Below are positions 16,460 through 24,587 of a DNA stretch of 64,000 bases, one piece after another. The notes below the pieces were generated by a model. The model did no database searches. It had not been told where the DNA came from and saw only the letters and a list, made by a program, of their open reading frames with translations. The translations under genes and the position numbers were made by a program. Every line of letters starts with the position of its first letter. Within the stretch, counting starts at the first letter, position 1. The DNA comes from Ruegeria sp. HKCCD8929 (GTDB lineage Bacteria; Pseudomonadota; Alphaproteobacteria; Rhodobacterales; Rhodobacteraceae): NCBI RefSeq assembly GCF_013031405.1, contig NZ_WPZY01000002.1, forward strand, positions 248,001-312,000. Reading direction: 5' to 3'.

Positions 16460-17116
16460 CTAGAAATTGCAGAAGCGATGCGCAGCGTTGCCGCACGAGC
16501 TTGGATTAAACCCGTAGTCCTCGGCCTCTTGTTCGCACAATATTTGCGCTGTGTTTGGTGATAGTTTATCTTCCCCAGGCACGCTTTGGTACCAACCATG
16601 CGCTCGCTCTAGAAATTTTCCCGGTGAGTAAAGAATGGTTGCGCTGTCAAGACACCACGCTTCGCCCGCAGGTGTGCTTTCTGCAACTCGACATGTATGA
16701 CTGGGATAGCTTCTTCGACAACCCTGTAGCGCTCTTTCTTCGGCCCCCGATTGGGTTGGAGATCGGGCAAATCTAGGCAGAAAGTTGACTTCAGAATAGG
16801 CCAAAGCAATCGCTAAATATTGCTGTTGCGCTGAACTATCTGTGTCCGATTCATTATTTCCAACGTTTGCCAGAATTATGAACGCAACCGCAGCGCCGCC
16901 AGCGAACCACCATCCGTTCCCTCGCGGTGGCTGTCGCACTTGAGAACGAGGCGTTGAAACTAACGTCCTTGGGTAGGCATCGGTCTTCGGGGACGGTGTT
17001 TTTGCTATTTGTACCGTTGATTGATCTTTGGCAAGGTCAGCATGAATCTCTCGTTGTTGTTGTACAACAGTTTCAAGCAAGTCTCTAAAGTCTGCATTTG
17101 GTTTCGATTTAGTCAT
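16460..17116 (-). CDS. single-pass membrane protein with cysteine-containing outer domain
   Basis: A 218-residue protein: a hydrophilic cytoplasmic N-terminus (about 65 residues), one transmembrane helix (GNGWWFAGGAAVAFIILANV, about 67-86) and a periplasmic domain with several cysteines (CRRSYPSHTCR, CLDS, CEQEA, SSCGNAAHRFC) that could form disulfides. No family recognised. It sits 39 bases upstream of the 799-residue toxin-like gene on the same strand and may be cotranscribed with it. A structured 160-bp gap separates it from the four-gene operon upstream. Confidence 0.6.
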   Translation of the reverse strand: MTKSKPNADFRDLLETVVQQQREIHADLAKDQSTVQIAKTPSPKTDAYPRTLVSTPRSQVRQPPRGNGWWFAGGAAVAFIILANVGNNESDTDSSAQQQYLAIALAYSEVNFLPRFARSPTQSGAEERALQGCRRSYPSHTCRVAESTPAGEAWCLDSATILYSPGKFLERAHGWYQSVPGEDKLSPNTAQILCEQEAEDYGFNPSSCGNAAHRFCNF

Positions 17117-17170
17117 TCAGTTACAAACTTAGAGCTGCTGGGCGGGTTGGTTGTGTTTACGAAGGACTGT

Positions 17171-17253
17171 AGCGTCTCCGTCTCCCAGCCGTAAAGAAAA
17201 GGCAAGATGTGCGGGGGCGGACCCCGCCACTTGGCAAGGGAGACGCTGACGCT
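17171..17253 (-). terminator. long nested inverted repeat at the end of the four-gene operon
   Basis: Outer arms of 16 bases (17171-17186 and 17238-17253) pair at 14 of 16 positions. Inside lies a second G+C-rich hairpin (GCGGGG at 17211-17216 with CCCCGC at 17222-17227). It lies just downstream of the 319-residue gene. There is no long U-tract, so it may be a factor-assisted terminator, an mRNA-stabilising structure or a small structured RNA rather than a simple intrinsic terminator. Confidence 0.45.
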
Positions 17254-17278
17254 CTCCCGTTGCATCCCTCAGAACTTT

Positions 17279-18238
17279 TCAGGATGAAAGTTTCCAAGAA
17301 AAAAAGGTTTCAGATTCGAGAGAATAGTGTGAGTGATTGTAGATCAATCCGCCTCCGTAACAAATCTGGACGTTTCGATTTGCCAAGCAATAAGCGCCGG
17401 TAAACAAAGTTGAAATCTTGTTGTTCATCGGCACAACAATTTGGTTGTGGTCTGGGCGCTCAGCCGTTGCTTTGTCAATGAGGTTGAAAACGCTTTGCCC
17501 CTCTTCGCAAACGAAACTCTCCTTTCGAGTATCGTCAAAGCGCGATATAAGTTCGTCAACAGCTTGGTGGCTTTGTTGAATAAGCCAATCACGGTCTGTT
17601 AGTTTTGTGTCACCATAGGCAAAGACAACAGAGTCTGGACACAATATTTCTGCGATTTGCAGCAGTCTTTGGTCATCAAAGCCAACTAAAGCAATCAATT
17701 GCATCGGTTTGTCGGGGCTTACAACGCCTCGGTAGCCAATTAAGGGGGAGACACTGGAAACTCCCTTGCTAAGCCACTTCTCTTGACCGTCTGGCGTGCC
17801 AATACTGTAGTCCTGTGCCAAATTGTAGGTGCACAACGCATCAGCAAAGCGATTTGTCTTCTTCAAAGCGTACAGCGCGATGAGTAATACATCTCTTGGG
17901 AAACATGTGATATCAAAAACAATGCGAACTTCTCTATCGAGAGACGAAAAAATTTCGAAGAACGTTTTGTAAGTTGAAAATTGGTTTCTGCGGTCGCAAG
18001 ATCGGGTTTCATAACGATCCGGTGGTGCGACTGCTGAGATTTGGCGATCATTTTCTGACAGGTCAAACTGGTTGTCGGCAAATCGAAATCCCAGGATTCG
18101 GTGCACGTTTTCTAAACGCGATGAACGGAGAAGCTTTGTCGATCTGGGTTCAAAACCATTCCAAAAAATAACCATCGCTTGATCCAGCTCTGGAGGACCA
18201 TCAGCCCTCTCCCAGTTCGCAAAATCAGTTCTTGTCAT
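17279..18238 (-). CDS. unrecognised protein with CARF/Rossmann-like motif, fourth gene of the candidate defence operon
   Basis: A 319-residue protein that I cannot place in a named family. Residues ~105-125 read as a hydrophobic strand followed by DITCFPRDVLLIALYAL, the beta-strand/turn/helix pattern seen in CARF- and other Rossmann-like sensor domains (compare the D-I-T-x-G pattern of CARF). A second alternating beta/alpha half follows at 175-300 (LIALVGFDDQRLLQIAEIL, NQIVVPMNNKISTLF). Its start overlaps the stop of the P-loop ATPase (ATGA). Position as the last coupled gene fits a sensor or effector. Lower G+C than the flanking chromosome marks it as transferred. Confidence 0.68.
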   Translation of the reverse strand: MTRTDFANWERADGPPELDQAMVIFWNGFEPRSTKLLRSSRLENVHRILGFRFADNQFDLSENDRQISAVAPPDRYETRSCDRRNQFSTYKTFFEIFSSLDREVRIVFDITCFPRDVLLIALYALKKTNRFADALCTYNLAQDYSIGTPDGQEKWLSKGVSSVSPLIGYRGVVSPDKPMQLIALVGFDDQRLLQIAEILCPDSVVFAYGDTKLTDRDWLIQQSHQAVDELISRFDDTRKESFVCEEGQSVFNLIDKATAERPDHNQIVVPMNNKISTLFTGAYCLANRNVQICYGGGLIYNHSHYSLESETFFSWKLSS

Positions 18239-20061
18239 TTTGTATCCCAGTCAAAAAGTGGCCCATCGCTATCAGACGCCTGATGGCCCTGAGCTCTTAG
18301 ATTTTTCCGATAGGCATCTGGATCAAGCATCATTGTTCGAAGAACACTGTTTTTAAGAAATTTATAAGCTGAAAAACCGTTTGGGTCTAAGTTGAAGTAG
18401 GGCGCAACTCTGCGTGTCAGTATATACCTGTCGGTTCTACCAAAGCCTTCTTTCCTGCCGATCGAAGTGCGCGTGAACATAGAGTTTTGCACGCCGAACT
18501 TGAGGACCGCCGAAACATCTTCGTCAGGGAAATCAGAGATTGCAAATGAGAAGTACCTACGTTCTGAGGAGTTTGGGTCGATCAACAGCTTCTCAAAAAG
18601 CGCTCCCAGGGAAGCGATTAGATTGTGGAGACGTTTTGCAAGATCAGACGCCCCGTGTTCTTCAGCTTCACTAAGTTTGAGGCGCTCTAATTCATCCATC
18701 ATAACCCTGCCAGCAAGCTCTCTCACGACCACATTTTGGATAGTTGGAGAAATGAATCTTATATCGGTCTCGCCGCTGGCCTTCATCCTGTCGAACATGA
18801 TGTAAGCTGCATCAAGAAAGTATCTGGGGACTCCGGAGGAGATGTTAATTAGCTGATCGTATCCACTGTAGCTGTAGGAGCTCCGTGACTTCCTGGTTCC
18901 ACCAAGGCCGCGAATGTATTCTGGAACCGAATACCGATACATGTCGTCACGCACGCGTTTGGCGCGACTTGGTATCTTGGATTCCTTGACTCTTATTTCA
19001 TTCCGGATTTTCGAAATTTCGGCTTTTTGCTTTGAGTCCTCGGGGAAGAATTCGTCTGCATTGGCAACTTTTCCGGATTTCGATTTCTGATAATTGTGTA
19101 ATTCAAGCCGCTTGTTGACCATCCTAGTTACCCGGTCTTTATAGAAGCGGGCGTTGTCGGACGTATAGATATCTATGGTGTGAATTTCAGAAAAATCATG
19201 GGAAACTTCAATTCTGCGTCGATCTAAGGTATTGAAAGTTTTGTATTTATATACTTCAGCTGACACTTTGAAATACACTCCATCGAGCCGATTAGAAATG
19301 TAAGTATTCAATATGCGTGTCTGCATCTCATTCAAGTAGTCGGCGTCGTCGATGATGACAAAAAACTGCCCATCGTCGGGCATACCTGGTAAACTGCGCC
19401 ATCCCTCTAATATTGGCAAAAGGAAAGTCGAAAATCGTAGTAGGTTCTGTTCAAATTTCGGGGTTGTGGTCGGGTCTTCAAGAATCCGATCCAAATAGGT
19501 CAGGCTAGTCGAGTAAAGGGCCGCTAGCTTTGTTTTCAAGAATGAAAAGAGCTGGTAGTAGTCACCTGTCTTGTGCTCCCCGAAGTCGAACTGGGATGAG
19601 ATAGCTTGATAGAGCTCGGACTCTTCGATGTTGCCAGTCTTACCACGAAGAAATTCAAGCGTGCCCTTCTTCTGACAGCGAGAAATTGTCTTAAGCAAAA
19701 TTACCAGTATTAGAAAGTGTTCGTTGATAGCCCTATCAGCAAAGGTTCCTTCAAGACTTTGAAGTTCAGGGTAGATAAGGTCTGTTTGTTTGATCGTAAG
19801 ATATATCGAAAAAAAACCAATATCGCTGTAACTAGCCGCACTACTGTTTGTAGACTGTTTCCTCAGCGACTGACAATCCGGCTCCAAGTATCTGAGCATC
19901 ATGCTCTTTCCCGACCCGCGTGCCCCAACGATCATTGTGTGACCAGGTGAGTGAACGGTGTCAGCCCCTGGCATTTCACTCACATAGAGTTGAACAACTT
20001 CTTGGGCGCTGAGTGCTTCTGGTGTATGCACTCTGAAGGGGTTTTCAGAAATTGAAATCAT
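18235..20061 (-). CDS. P-loop ATPase, third gene of the candidate defence operon
   Basis: A 608-residue ATPase with Walker A VGARGSGKS (residues 45-53) and Walker B FFVIIDDAD (233-241). The N-terminus (ISENPFRVHTPEALSAQEVV) and overall layout resemble ORC/CDC6- or STAND-like ATPases found beside effectors in defence loci. A charged coiled segment lies at about 300-370. A winged-helix-like C-terminal part includes RTDRYILTRRVAPYFNL. There is no transmembrane segment or nuclease motif. The start overlaps the HD gene stop and the stop overlaps the 319-residue gene start. The likely role is ATP-dependent sensing or remodelling that controls the HD or fourth protein. Confidence 0.75.
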   Translation of the reverse strand: MISISENPFRVHTPEALSAQEVVQLYVSEMPGADTVHSPGHTMIVGARGSGKSMMLRYLEPDCQSLRKQSTNSSAASYSDIGFFSIYLTIKQTDLIYPELQSLEGTFADRAINEHFLILVILLKTISRCQKKGTLEFLRGKTGNIEESELYQAISSQFDFGEHKTGDYYQLFSFLKTKLAALYSTSLTYLDRILEDPTTTPKFEQNLLRFSTFLLPILEGWRSLPGMPDDGQFFVIIDDADYLNEMQTRILNTYISNRLDGVYFKVSAEVYKYKTFNTLDRRRIEVSHDFSEIHTIDIYTSDNARFYKDRVTRMVNKRLELHNYQKSKSGKVANADEFFPEDSKQKAEISKIRNEIRVKESKIPSRAKRVRDDMYRYSVPEYIRGLGGTRKSRSSYSYSGYDQLINISSGVPRYFLDAAYIMFDRMKASGETDIRFISPTIQNVVVRELAGRVMMDELERLKLSEAEEHGASDLAKRLHNLIASLGALFEKLLIDPNSSERRYFSFAISDFPDEDVSAVLKFGVQNSMFTRTSIGRKEGFGRTDRYILTRRVAPYFNLDPNGFSAYKFLKNSVLRTMMLDPDAYRKNLRAQGHQASDSDGPLFDWDTK

Positions 20062-21191
20062 TGTGCATCTCCCGTGTTCTTCGGCTTGAAAAATCCCGTC
20101 ACCACATCAAGTATACTTGGCTTCTTACCTGTATTTTTTACGTCGCTTGCCTCTTTCTTTTCCTTTTCGCCCTCGTTTGGCTTTAGTATATCTATCAACC
20201 GCTGTGCGGTTAGGGGACCGCCTCCACGAAAATCACCTATGTCCTTACTTAGGTTGAAGATTTGAGCATCTCCTATTCTAGGGTAGCCATCATCCTCCAA
20301 ATAAAAGCGTATATGCTCTTTTCGTTGGTCGATTTGGTCTTCATCGCCATCTGGCTTCGCGAAGATCAGAATTTCGACGTGTACTTTTTTAAGCTCAAAT
20401 CCTGGGAAAAACCGTGAACAATAGATGCATTCGAGCCATGTCTTTACCGCACGGCTGTAAATCTCATCGAGCAAATACTCTTCTTGGTCACCTTTTCCCA
20501 ATGGTTTCAGAAATAAGTCTTCGTTGAATGCAAAGCTCAGCCTAACTGAACTGGATGAAATTTCGGGTGCAATGGAGTGAAGTCCTCCCGCATAAATATG
20601 AAATATTTCGTTTTCTTTAGGCACTTGGTCCAAGGCCAACAGCGTTCGTGCTGCTCTATCTGGATCCTCAGCCAGTTCATCTGAAACGCGTAGCAAGGCT
20701 GCCAGAAAACGGGGCCTTACGTGCTGGTTGTTCCAGGGCCCATCGGGTTCAAGACGCCCAATAGTGTTCTTATCGTTACCAATTTTTCCGCCATGTGCGG
20801 AAGCGATTTGCTCTGCTAGAGACTTGTCGAAGGAATCGAAAGCAAGTTCAGCGATAGCTTTCTTCCAAATTGCTGGAATTCGTTTCTCGTGCTTTTCCCG
20901 TCCTTTTATGTTTGCGATGTCGTGAATTTGAATTGCTACAAGAAGAATGAACATTTCGTAGCTACTCAATTCGACAGGGCATTGATCTACGAGGATGGAC
21001 GCGACCTCGCCAACTCTGGCGATATGCGCCGGTCCATGACCGGTCAGTAGTCCACCATCAGCAACCGAAGCGCCTTGGACAACCGACTCGTGGATCGGTT
21101 TAAGATTTTCCTTTACAAAGTCATACTTTTTGAACAGGTCGGGTGCGGTCTGTTCGAGTTCTCTTTCAATTTGGTTATTGTTTGCGCTCAC
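20058..21191 (-). CDS. HD-domain phosphohydrolase-like protein, second gene of the candidate defence operon
   Basis: I place the start at the GTG at 21191, which shares its first base with the last base of the methyltransferase stop codon (TAGTG); the upstream in-frame codons only overlap the methyltransferase gene. The 377-residue protein has an HD domain with GHGPAH (His52, His56), IQIHDIAN (His90-Asp91), ASAHGGK and RVSDELAEDPDRA, so the metal ligands look intact. This resembles the HD domain found in HSP90-like and other defence-associated proteins. The C-terminal third is lysine-rich. HD proteins cut phosphoester bonds in nucleotides or nucleic acids, so it is the best candidate for the catalytic effector of this operon. 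Confidence 0.78.
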   Translation of the reverse strand: MSANNNQIERELEQTAPDLFKKYDFVKENLKPIHESVVQGASVADGGLLTGHGPAHIARVGEVASILVDQCPVELSSYEMFILLVAIQIHDIANIKGREKHEKRIPAIWKKAIAELAFDSFDKSLAEQIASAHGGKIGNDKNTIGRLEPDGPWNNQHVRPRFLAALLRVSDELAEDPDRAARTLLALDQVPKENEIFHIYAGGLHSIAPEISSSSVRLSFAFNEDLFLKPLGKGDQEEYLLDEIYSRAVKTWLECIYCSRFFPGFELKKVHVEILIFAKPDGDEDQIDQRKEHIRFYLEDDGYPRIGDAQIFNLSKDIGDFRGGGPLTAQRLIDILKPNEGEKEKKEASDVKNTGKKPSILDVVTGFFKPKNTGDAQ

Positions 21192-22237
21192 TAATTTGCC
21201 CCGTCGCGTATCTTTGAAATAACTTCTTTTGCCATTAATGGGGGAACAGCGTTCCCCACTTGTTGTTGCCGTTTGCCAATTGAGCCACAAAACACATACG
21301 AGTCTGGGAAAGATTGAAGCCTGGCAGCTTCTCGTATCGACAAGCCTCGATGTTGAGTCGGGTGTATCAGCATATTTTTTCTAAAGTTTCCTACAACTTT
21401 TGCGGGCAAGTTGCTAGATAACCGATGGTAGATTCCCGTGTGACATCTCGTGACATCGCTATAGTTTCCCATCAGTTCCATTGGAATCGAGCGCCAGTTT
21501 CCGCCTTGCGGAACATGTTTGTATCGCTCGATGATATGTCCGGCGTTGTTGGTAACAAGATGACCACTGCACTCTTTGAGTGCCCCGCGGAGCTCTGCGG
21601 CGTAGCGCGACACAGCTGGAGAGCCGTATGTGCAGACGTCAGTTGAAGCACCTATCTCTAAATGAGGGAGATCAGAGATTGCGTCGTTCACAGTTGGTTG
21701 GGGTGCTTCGACGAAGGAAAATTCTGCTATGGGCTTCTGGGTCGCAACGACAAACAATCTCGTTCTGTGTTGGGGCAAGCCAACCATAGCACCCGAGACG
21801 ACCACGACCGTCGTTGTATAGCCGACTTGTTCGAAGCGATTTACCAGCTCTTCAAGATACTTGCGTCGGCTCCCTATTCCGAGGCCATGGACGTTTTCAA
21901 CAACGACTGCAAAAGGGCGTTTCACTTTTGCAACCTCTACTGGAACAAACAGCAAGTTGTTGAGGGGGTTGTCGTCTGTTCGTGTGCGTTGATTGGACGT
22001 GGAGAAAGATTGGCAGGGAGGGCCTGCGACCAAGAGATCGCAGTCGGGCAGTGATTCAGAAAAGGTTGTGTCAACCTTGCTTAGGTCTTTTTGTGCGACA
22101 CGCGCTTGAGGGAAGTTTCGCTGAAAAGTTGCGACGGCGTTGGTGTCGAAATCAATGCCGGCCAAGACCTCCAATCCGGCCGCTTCAGCCCCTGCAGAAA
22201 GTCCTCCGCTTCCGCTGAACAAATCCACTACTCGCAT
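21191..22237 (-). CDS. C5-cytosine DNA methyltransferase, first gene of the candidate defence operon
   Basis: A 348-residue Dcm-type enzyme with the ordered motifs: I DLFSGSGG (5-12), IV GPPCQSFS with the nucleophile Cys75, VI VENVHG (Glu114), VIII QHRTRLF, IX RLQSFPDSY and X QVGNAVPP. It should methylate cytosine at carbon 5 in a short target. No restriction endonuclease gene is adjacent; instead an HD protein, an ATPase and an unknown protein follow with overlapping starts. It may mark host DNA for discrimination by the downstream genes, or be an orphan methyltransferase that also evades host restriction. Confidence 0.93.
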   Translation of the reverse strand: MRVVDLFSGSGGLSAGAEAAGLEVLAGIDFDTNAVATFQRNFPQARVAQKDLSKVDTTFSESLPDCDLLVAGPPCQSFSTSNQRTRTDDNPLNNLLFVPVEVAKVKRPFAVVVENVHGLGIGSRRKYLEELVNRFEQVGYTTTVVVVSGAMVGLPQHRTRLFVVATQKPIAEFSFVEAPQPTVNDAISDLPHLEIGASTDVCTYGSPAVSRYAAELRGALKECSGHLVTNNAGHIIERYKHVPQGGNWRSIPMELMGNYSDVTRCHTGIYHRLSSNLPAKVVGNFRKNMLIHPTQHRGLSIREAARLQSFPDSYVFCGSIGKRQQQVGNAVPPLMAKEVISKIRDGAN

Positions 22238-22718
22238 TTCCGCCCCGTGTTATTAATTTCCGCCCCACCGCAGAGCCTTGAAGCAGCTAAGAGTTTGAAT
22301 GCGATTGGGCCAGTTTTGGTGACGATACACATTGTTACCTGGTGAGGCGAGACCTGAAAGTCCCGAAAATGGCGGTGTTTGTAGGGATTGTGAGTTGTTT
22401 GAGTTTGCCAAGATGTGTTCGTTGAGGTGACAGGTTGGCTGCCGAATTGACCGTGTCGGCGTGTGGTCACACGCTTGGGAACCTATCATTCCAGCTTGCA
22501 TCAAATCCGGTGACGCTTTGGCTGTGGGTCAATCATCTTCCGCCGCGTTGCGGTCTCCCGAGAAGATGTTGACCCATCCCCGGAAAGTTTGATCGAACGT
22601 CCAATCCCTTACTCGCAGGGCTCGTCACGGATGCCAGAGTTGGACGCTCGCCGCTGGGCAGAGGTTCAAGCGCGGAGTCGAAGAGACGGCTTCGCCTTTG
22701 AACGAAAGCGAGGACAAT
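22238..22718. promoter_or_regulatory. divergent intergenic region with long hairpin before ardA
   Basis: About 480 bp without a gene separates the methyltransferase operon from ardA. The only clear structure is an inverted repeat at 22525-22576: TGGGTCAATCATCTTC pairs with GAAGATGTTGACCCA except for one bulged base, around a 21-base G+C-rich loop. Hairpins of this kind upstream of ardA can act as promoters in single-stranded DNA during conjugative entry; whether this one does is inference. Short ORFs in the region look random. Confidence 0.4.
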
Positions 22719-23225
22719 ATGACGATTACACTGCATGCACAGCCCTATGACATCAGTGCCAAGGGCTTCTATTTCACCAGCTCGGAGGACTATGACGAGA
22801 AGATTAAGAACCTGACCAATGCTTTTGGCGATCCCGTCGAAGAGTTTGAAATCCAGTTCATCGACGGCCAGCGGATGGATTGCGAATTGGCGAAGGCGAT
22901 TGGCATCAACCAAGCGAATTTCGCCGACTTCCTTGAATGTGCCAAGGCGTGGGAAGACTGGCAAAAGACCAATGTGATCATAGCCACGGGCGAGCTGGGA
23001 TATAGCTTTGATCCTCAGGACGATCCTGACCACTACGGGATTGATGTCTACGGCGTTAGCACTATGCGCGAGTTGGCAGTGCAATTCGTGGACGAGGGAC
23101 TATTCGGTGAGGTGCCTGAACAGTTCCAATTCTACATCGACTATGACGCCATCGCCCGCGATTTGGCCGTTGAGTATTCCGAAGTTGAGATTGCAGGCGA
23201 ACGCCTGATTTATCGCGCAAGCTGA
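22719..23225 (+). CDS. ardA: antirestriction protein ArdA
   Basis: Residues match the DNA-mimic antirestriction family throughout: GFYFTSSEDYDEKI near the N-terminus, FEIQFIDG in the first domain and IDVYGVSTMRELAVQFVDEG in the last. The protein is strongly acidic, as expected for a DNA mimic that blocks type I restriction enzymes. I use the ATG at 22719 (MTITLHAQP), preceded by GAGG; a start seven codons upstream is possible. The length (168 aa) is normal. It protects incoming element DNA during transfer and fits a mobilizable element. Confidence 0.93.
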   Translation: MTITLHAQPYDISAKGFYFTSSEDYDEKIKNLTNAFGDPVEEFEIQFIDGQRMDCELAKAIGINQANFADFLECAKAWEDWQKTNVIIATGELGYSFDPQDDPDHYGIDVYGVSTMRELAVQFVDEGLFGEVPEQFQFYIDYDAIARDLAVEYSEVEIAGERLIYRAS

Positions 23226-23237
23226 GAGGGGGAGCAA

Positions 23238-23654
23238 ATGAGCATTCTTTCCCACCAAGGCTATAGCGCCGGACATCCATGGTATTACCTGCTGGGCGGG
23301 GATATTCCGTCTATCAAGGCAATTCGTACCTGCGCGATTTTGGGCAAATATCTGGGCTGTTCCGCAAGTTTAATCTGTGAGGCGGACGCCAAGGCAGAGC
23401 CGAAACGCACGGAAGTGCTGCGATGCTTGCGTAACCGCGCAATTGAGGACCTGAGGAGCGACATCTCCCGCTATCGCGAATGCGTCCGTGAGTTGCGCCG
23501 GTGGCGTGACAAAAACCAGCAGGTAATCAAGCCGGAGTGCGGCGGCGTTCACACCGCGATCAGCCTCAAATTCAATCACATCTTGAACGGTTTTGCGAAC
23601 CTGCACCGGCTGGACCAACTACCCAAGCAGAGAGACCTGTTCGAACTTCTCTAG
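23238..23654 (+). CDS. hypothetical basic protein downstream of ardA
   Basis: A 138-residue protein 12 bases after ardA with its own strong ribosome site (GAGGGGGAGC), so the two form an operon. It contains several cysteines (ICEADAK, VLRCLRNR, YRECVREL) and a basic helical centre. It belongs to no family I know. Its position suggests a factor acting early after transfer, but no function can be assigned. Confidence 0.65.
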   Translation: MSILSHQGYSAGHPWYYLLGGDIPSIKAIRTCAILGKYLGCSASLICEADAKAEPKRTEVLRCLRNRAIEDLRSDISRYRECVRELRRWRDKNQQVIKPECGGVHTAISLKFNHILNGFANLHRLDQLPKQRDLFELL

Positions 23655-23666
23655 CTGCATCTTGGG

Positions 23667-24587
23667 CTATTCATCAAATAGCTCAAGAAGCTCTTCGCGT
23701 TGCTCGGCGTGCTTGGGAGCGTTCTGCGATTTCAGCTTTTCAAGATTGATGAGCTTCCATCGCACCGCAGGCAGGTTTGCCGCGTCTGGATGACCGATGG
23801 CATCAAAATCCGGTTCGCAATCATGAAGGCCAAGGAGGAACGATTTCGCGCGTTCGTCGAGCTTGGCACGCACATCGTCAATCAACTGCGCGCGCGTTTC
23901 GATCAGGTCATCAAGCGGAACAGGTGCAGAGGTCATTCCTTCGAATTCGCGCGCATAGGGTTGATCAAGGTCGATCAGATTTGGGGAAAGCAACTCGTGC
24001 GGCGGTCGACCCGAACTAGCGACATAGATCAGAAACGTGCGAAACAGCGCATCTGCGAATCCTTCGTTTTCATAGAGCAGCTTTACATCATAAAGATCGC
24101 GCGGATGCTGCCGGTCGAGCGCGGCGTGAAGCTTGCCTGCAAAAAGGTCTTCAAAGGCCACGACCTGAATTTCTGCAAAACCGAACCGATCTTCCACCGC
24201 TTCGCTGACGGGGAGAATTTCAGGATCGTTCACAACGCCACGCGTGACAGGTGATGTTTCGACTTTTACCTCAACGCCGCCGCGCCGCACCAGAACGCGC
24301 GTATCGCCACCGCCGCCACCGCTAATCCGCGTGGCCGTCGTGCCCGAAACGTTGGCGGCAATATCTTCTGCGATCCGGTCGAGACCTGCGTCGATTTCTG
24401 CCAGACTTTCGGCCCGGTCCTTAACCGGTAGATAGGTGAGATCGATATCAACCGATAGACGTGGCAAATCGCGATAAAACAGGTTGATGGCAGTCCCACC
24501 CTTGAGCGCGAACATGTCTTCCTTGGCGACATAGGGCAAGACGCCAACCAACAACTCCACCTGCGCAGCATAGATATTACTGTCCAT
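23667..24587 (-). CDS. abiEii: AbiEii nucleotidyltransferase toxin
   Basis: A type IV toxin of the AbiEii/AbiGii family. It has the nucleotidyltransferase core ALKGGTAINLFYRDLPRLSVDIDLTY (residues ~26-51), where GG and the DID acidic pair bind metal and nucleotide, and a conserved EDLFAGKLHAALDRQHPRDLYD segment. I use the ATG at 24587 (MDSNIYAAQ), which overlaps the end of the antitoxin gene by 11 bases; codons upstream read into that gene. Relatives modify tRNA acceptor ends or other targets to stop growth during phage infection. Confidence 0.92.
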   Translation of the reverse strand: MDSNIYAAQVELLVGVLPYVAKEDMFALKGGTAINLFYRDLPRLSVDIDLTYLPVKDRAESLAEIDAGLDRIAEDIAANVSGTTATRISGGGGGDTRVLVRRGGVEVKVETSPVTRGVVNDPEILPVSEAVEDRFGFAEIQVVAFEDLFAGKLHAALDRQHPRDLYDVKLLYENEGFADALFRTFLIYVASSGRPPHELLSPNLIDLDQPYAREFEGMTSAPVPLDDLIETRAQLIDDVRAKLDERAKSFLLGLHDCEPDFDAIGHPDAANLPAVRWKLINLEKLKSQNAPKHAEQREELLELFDE

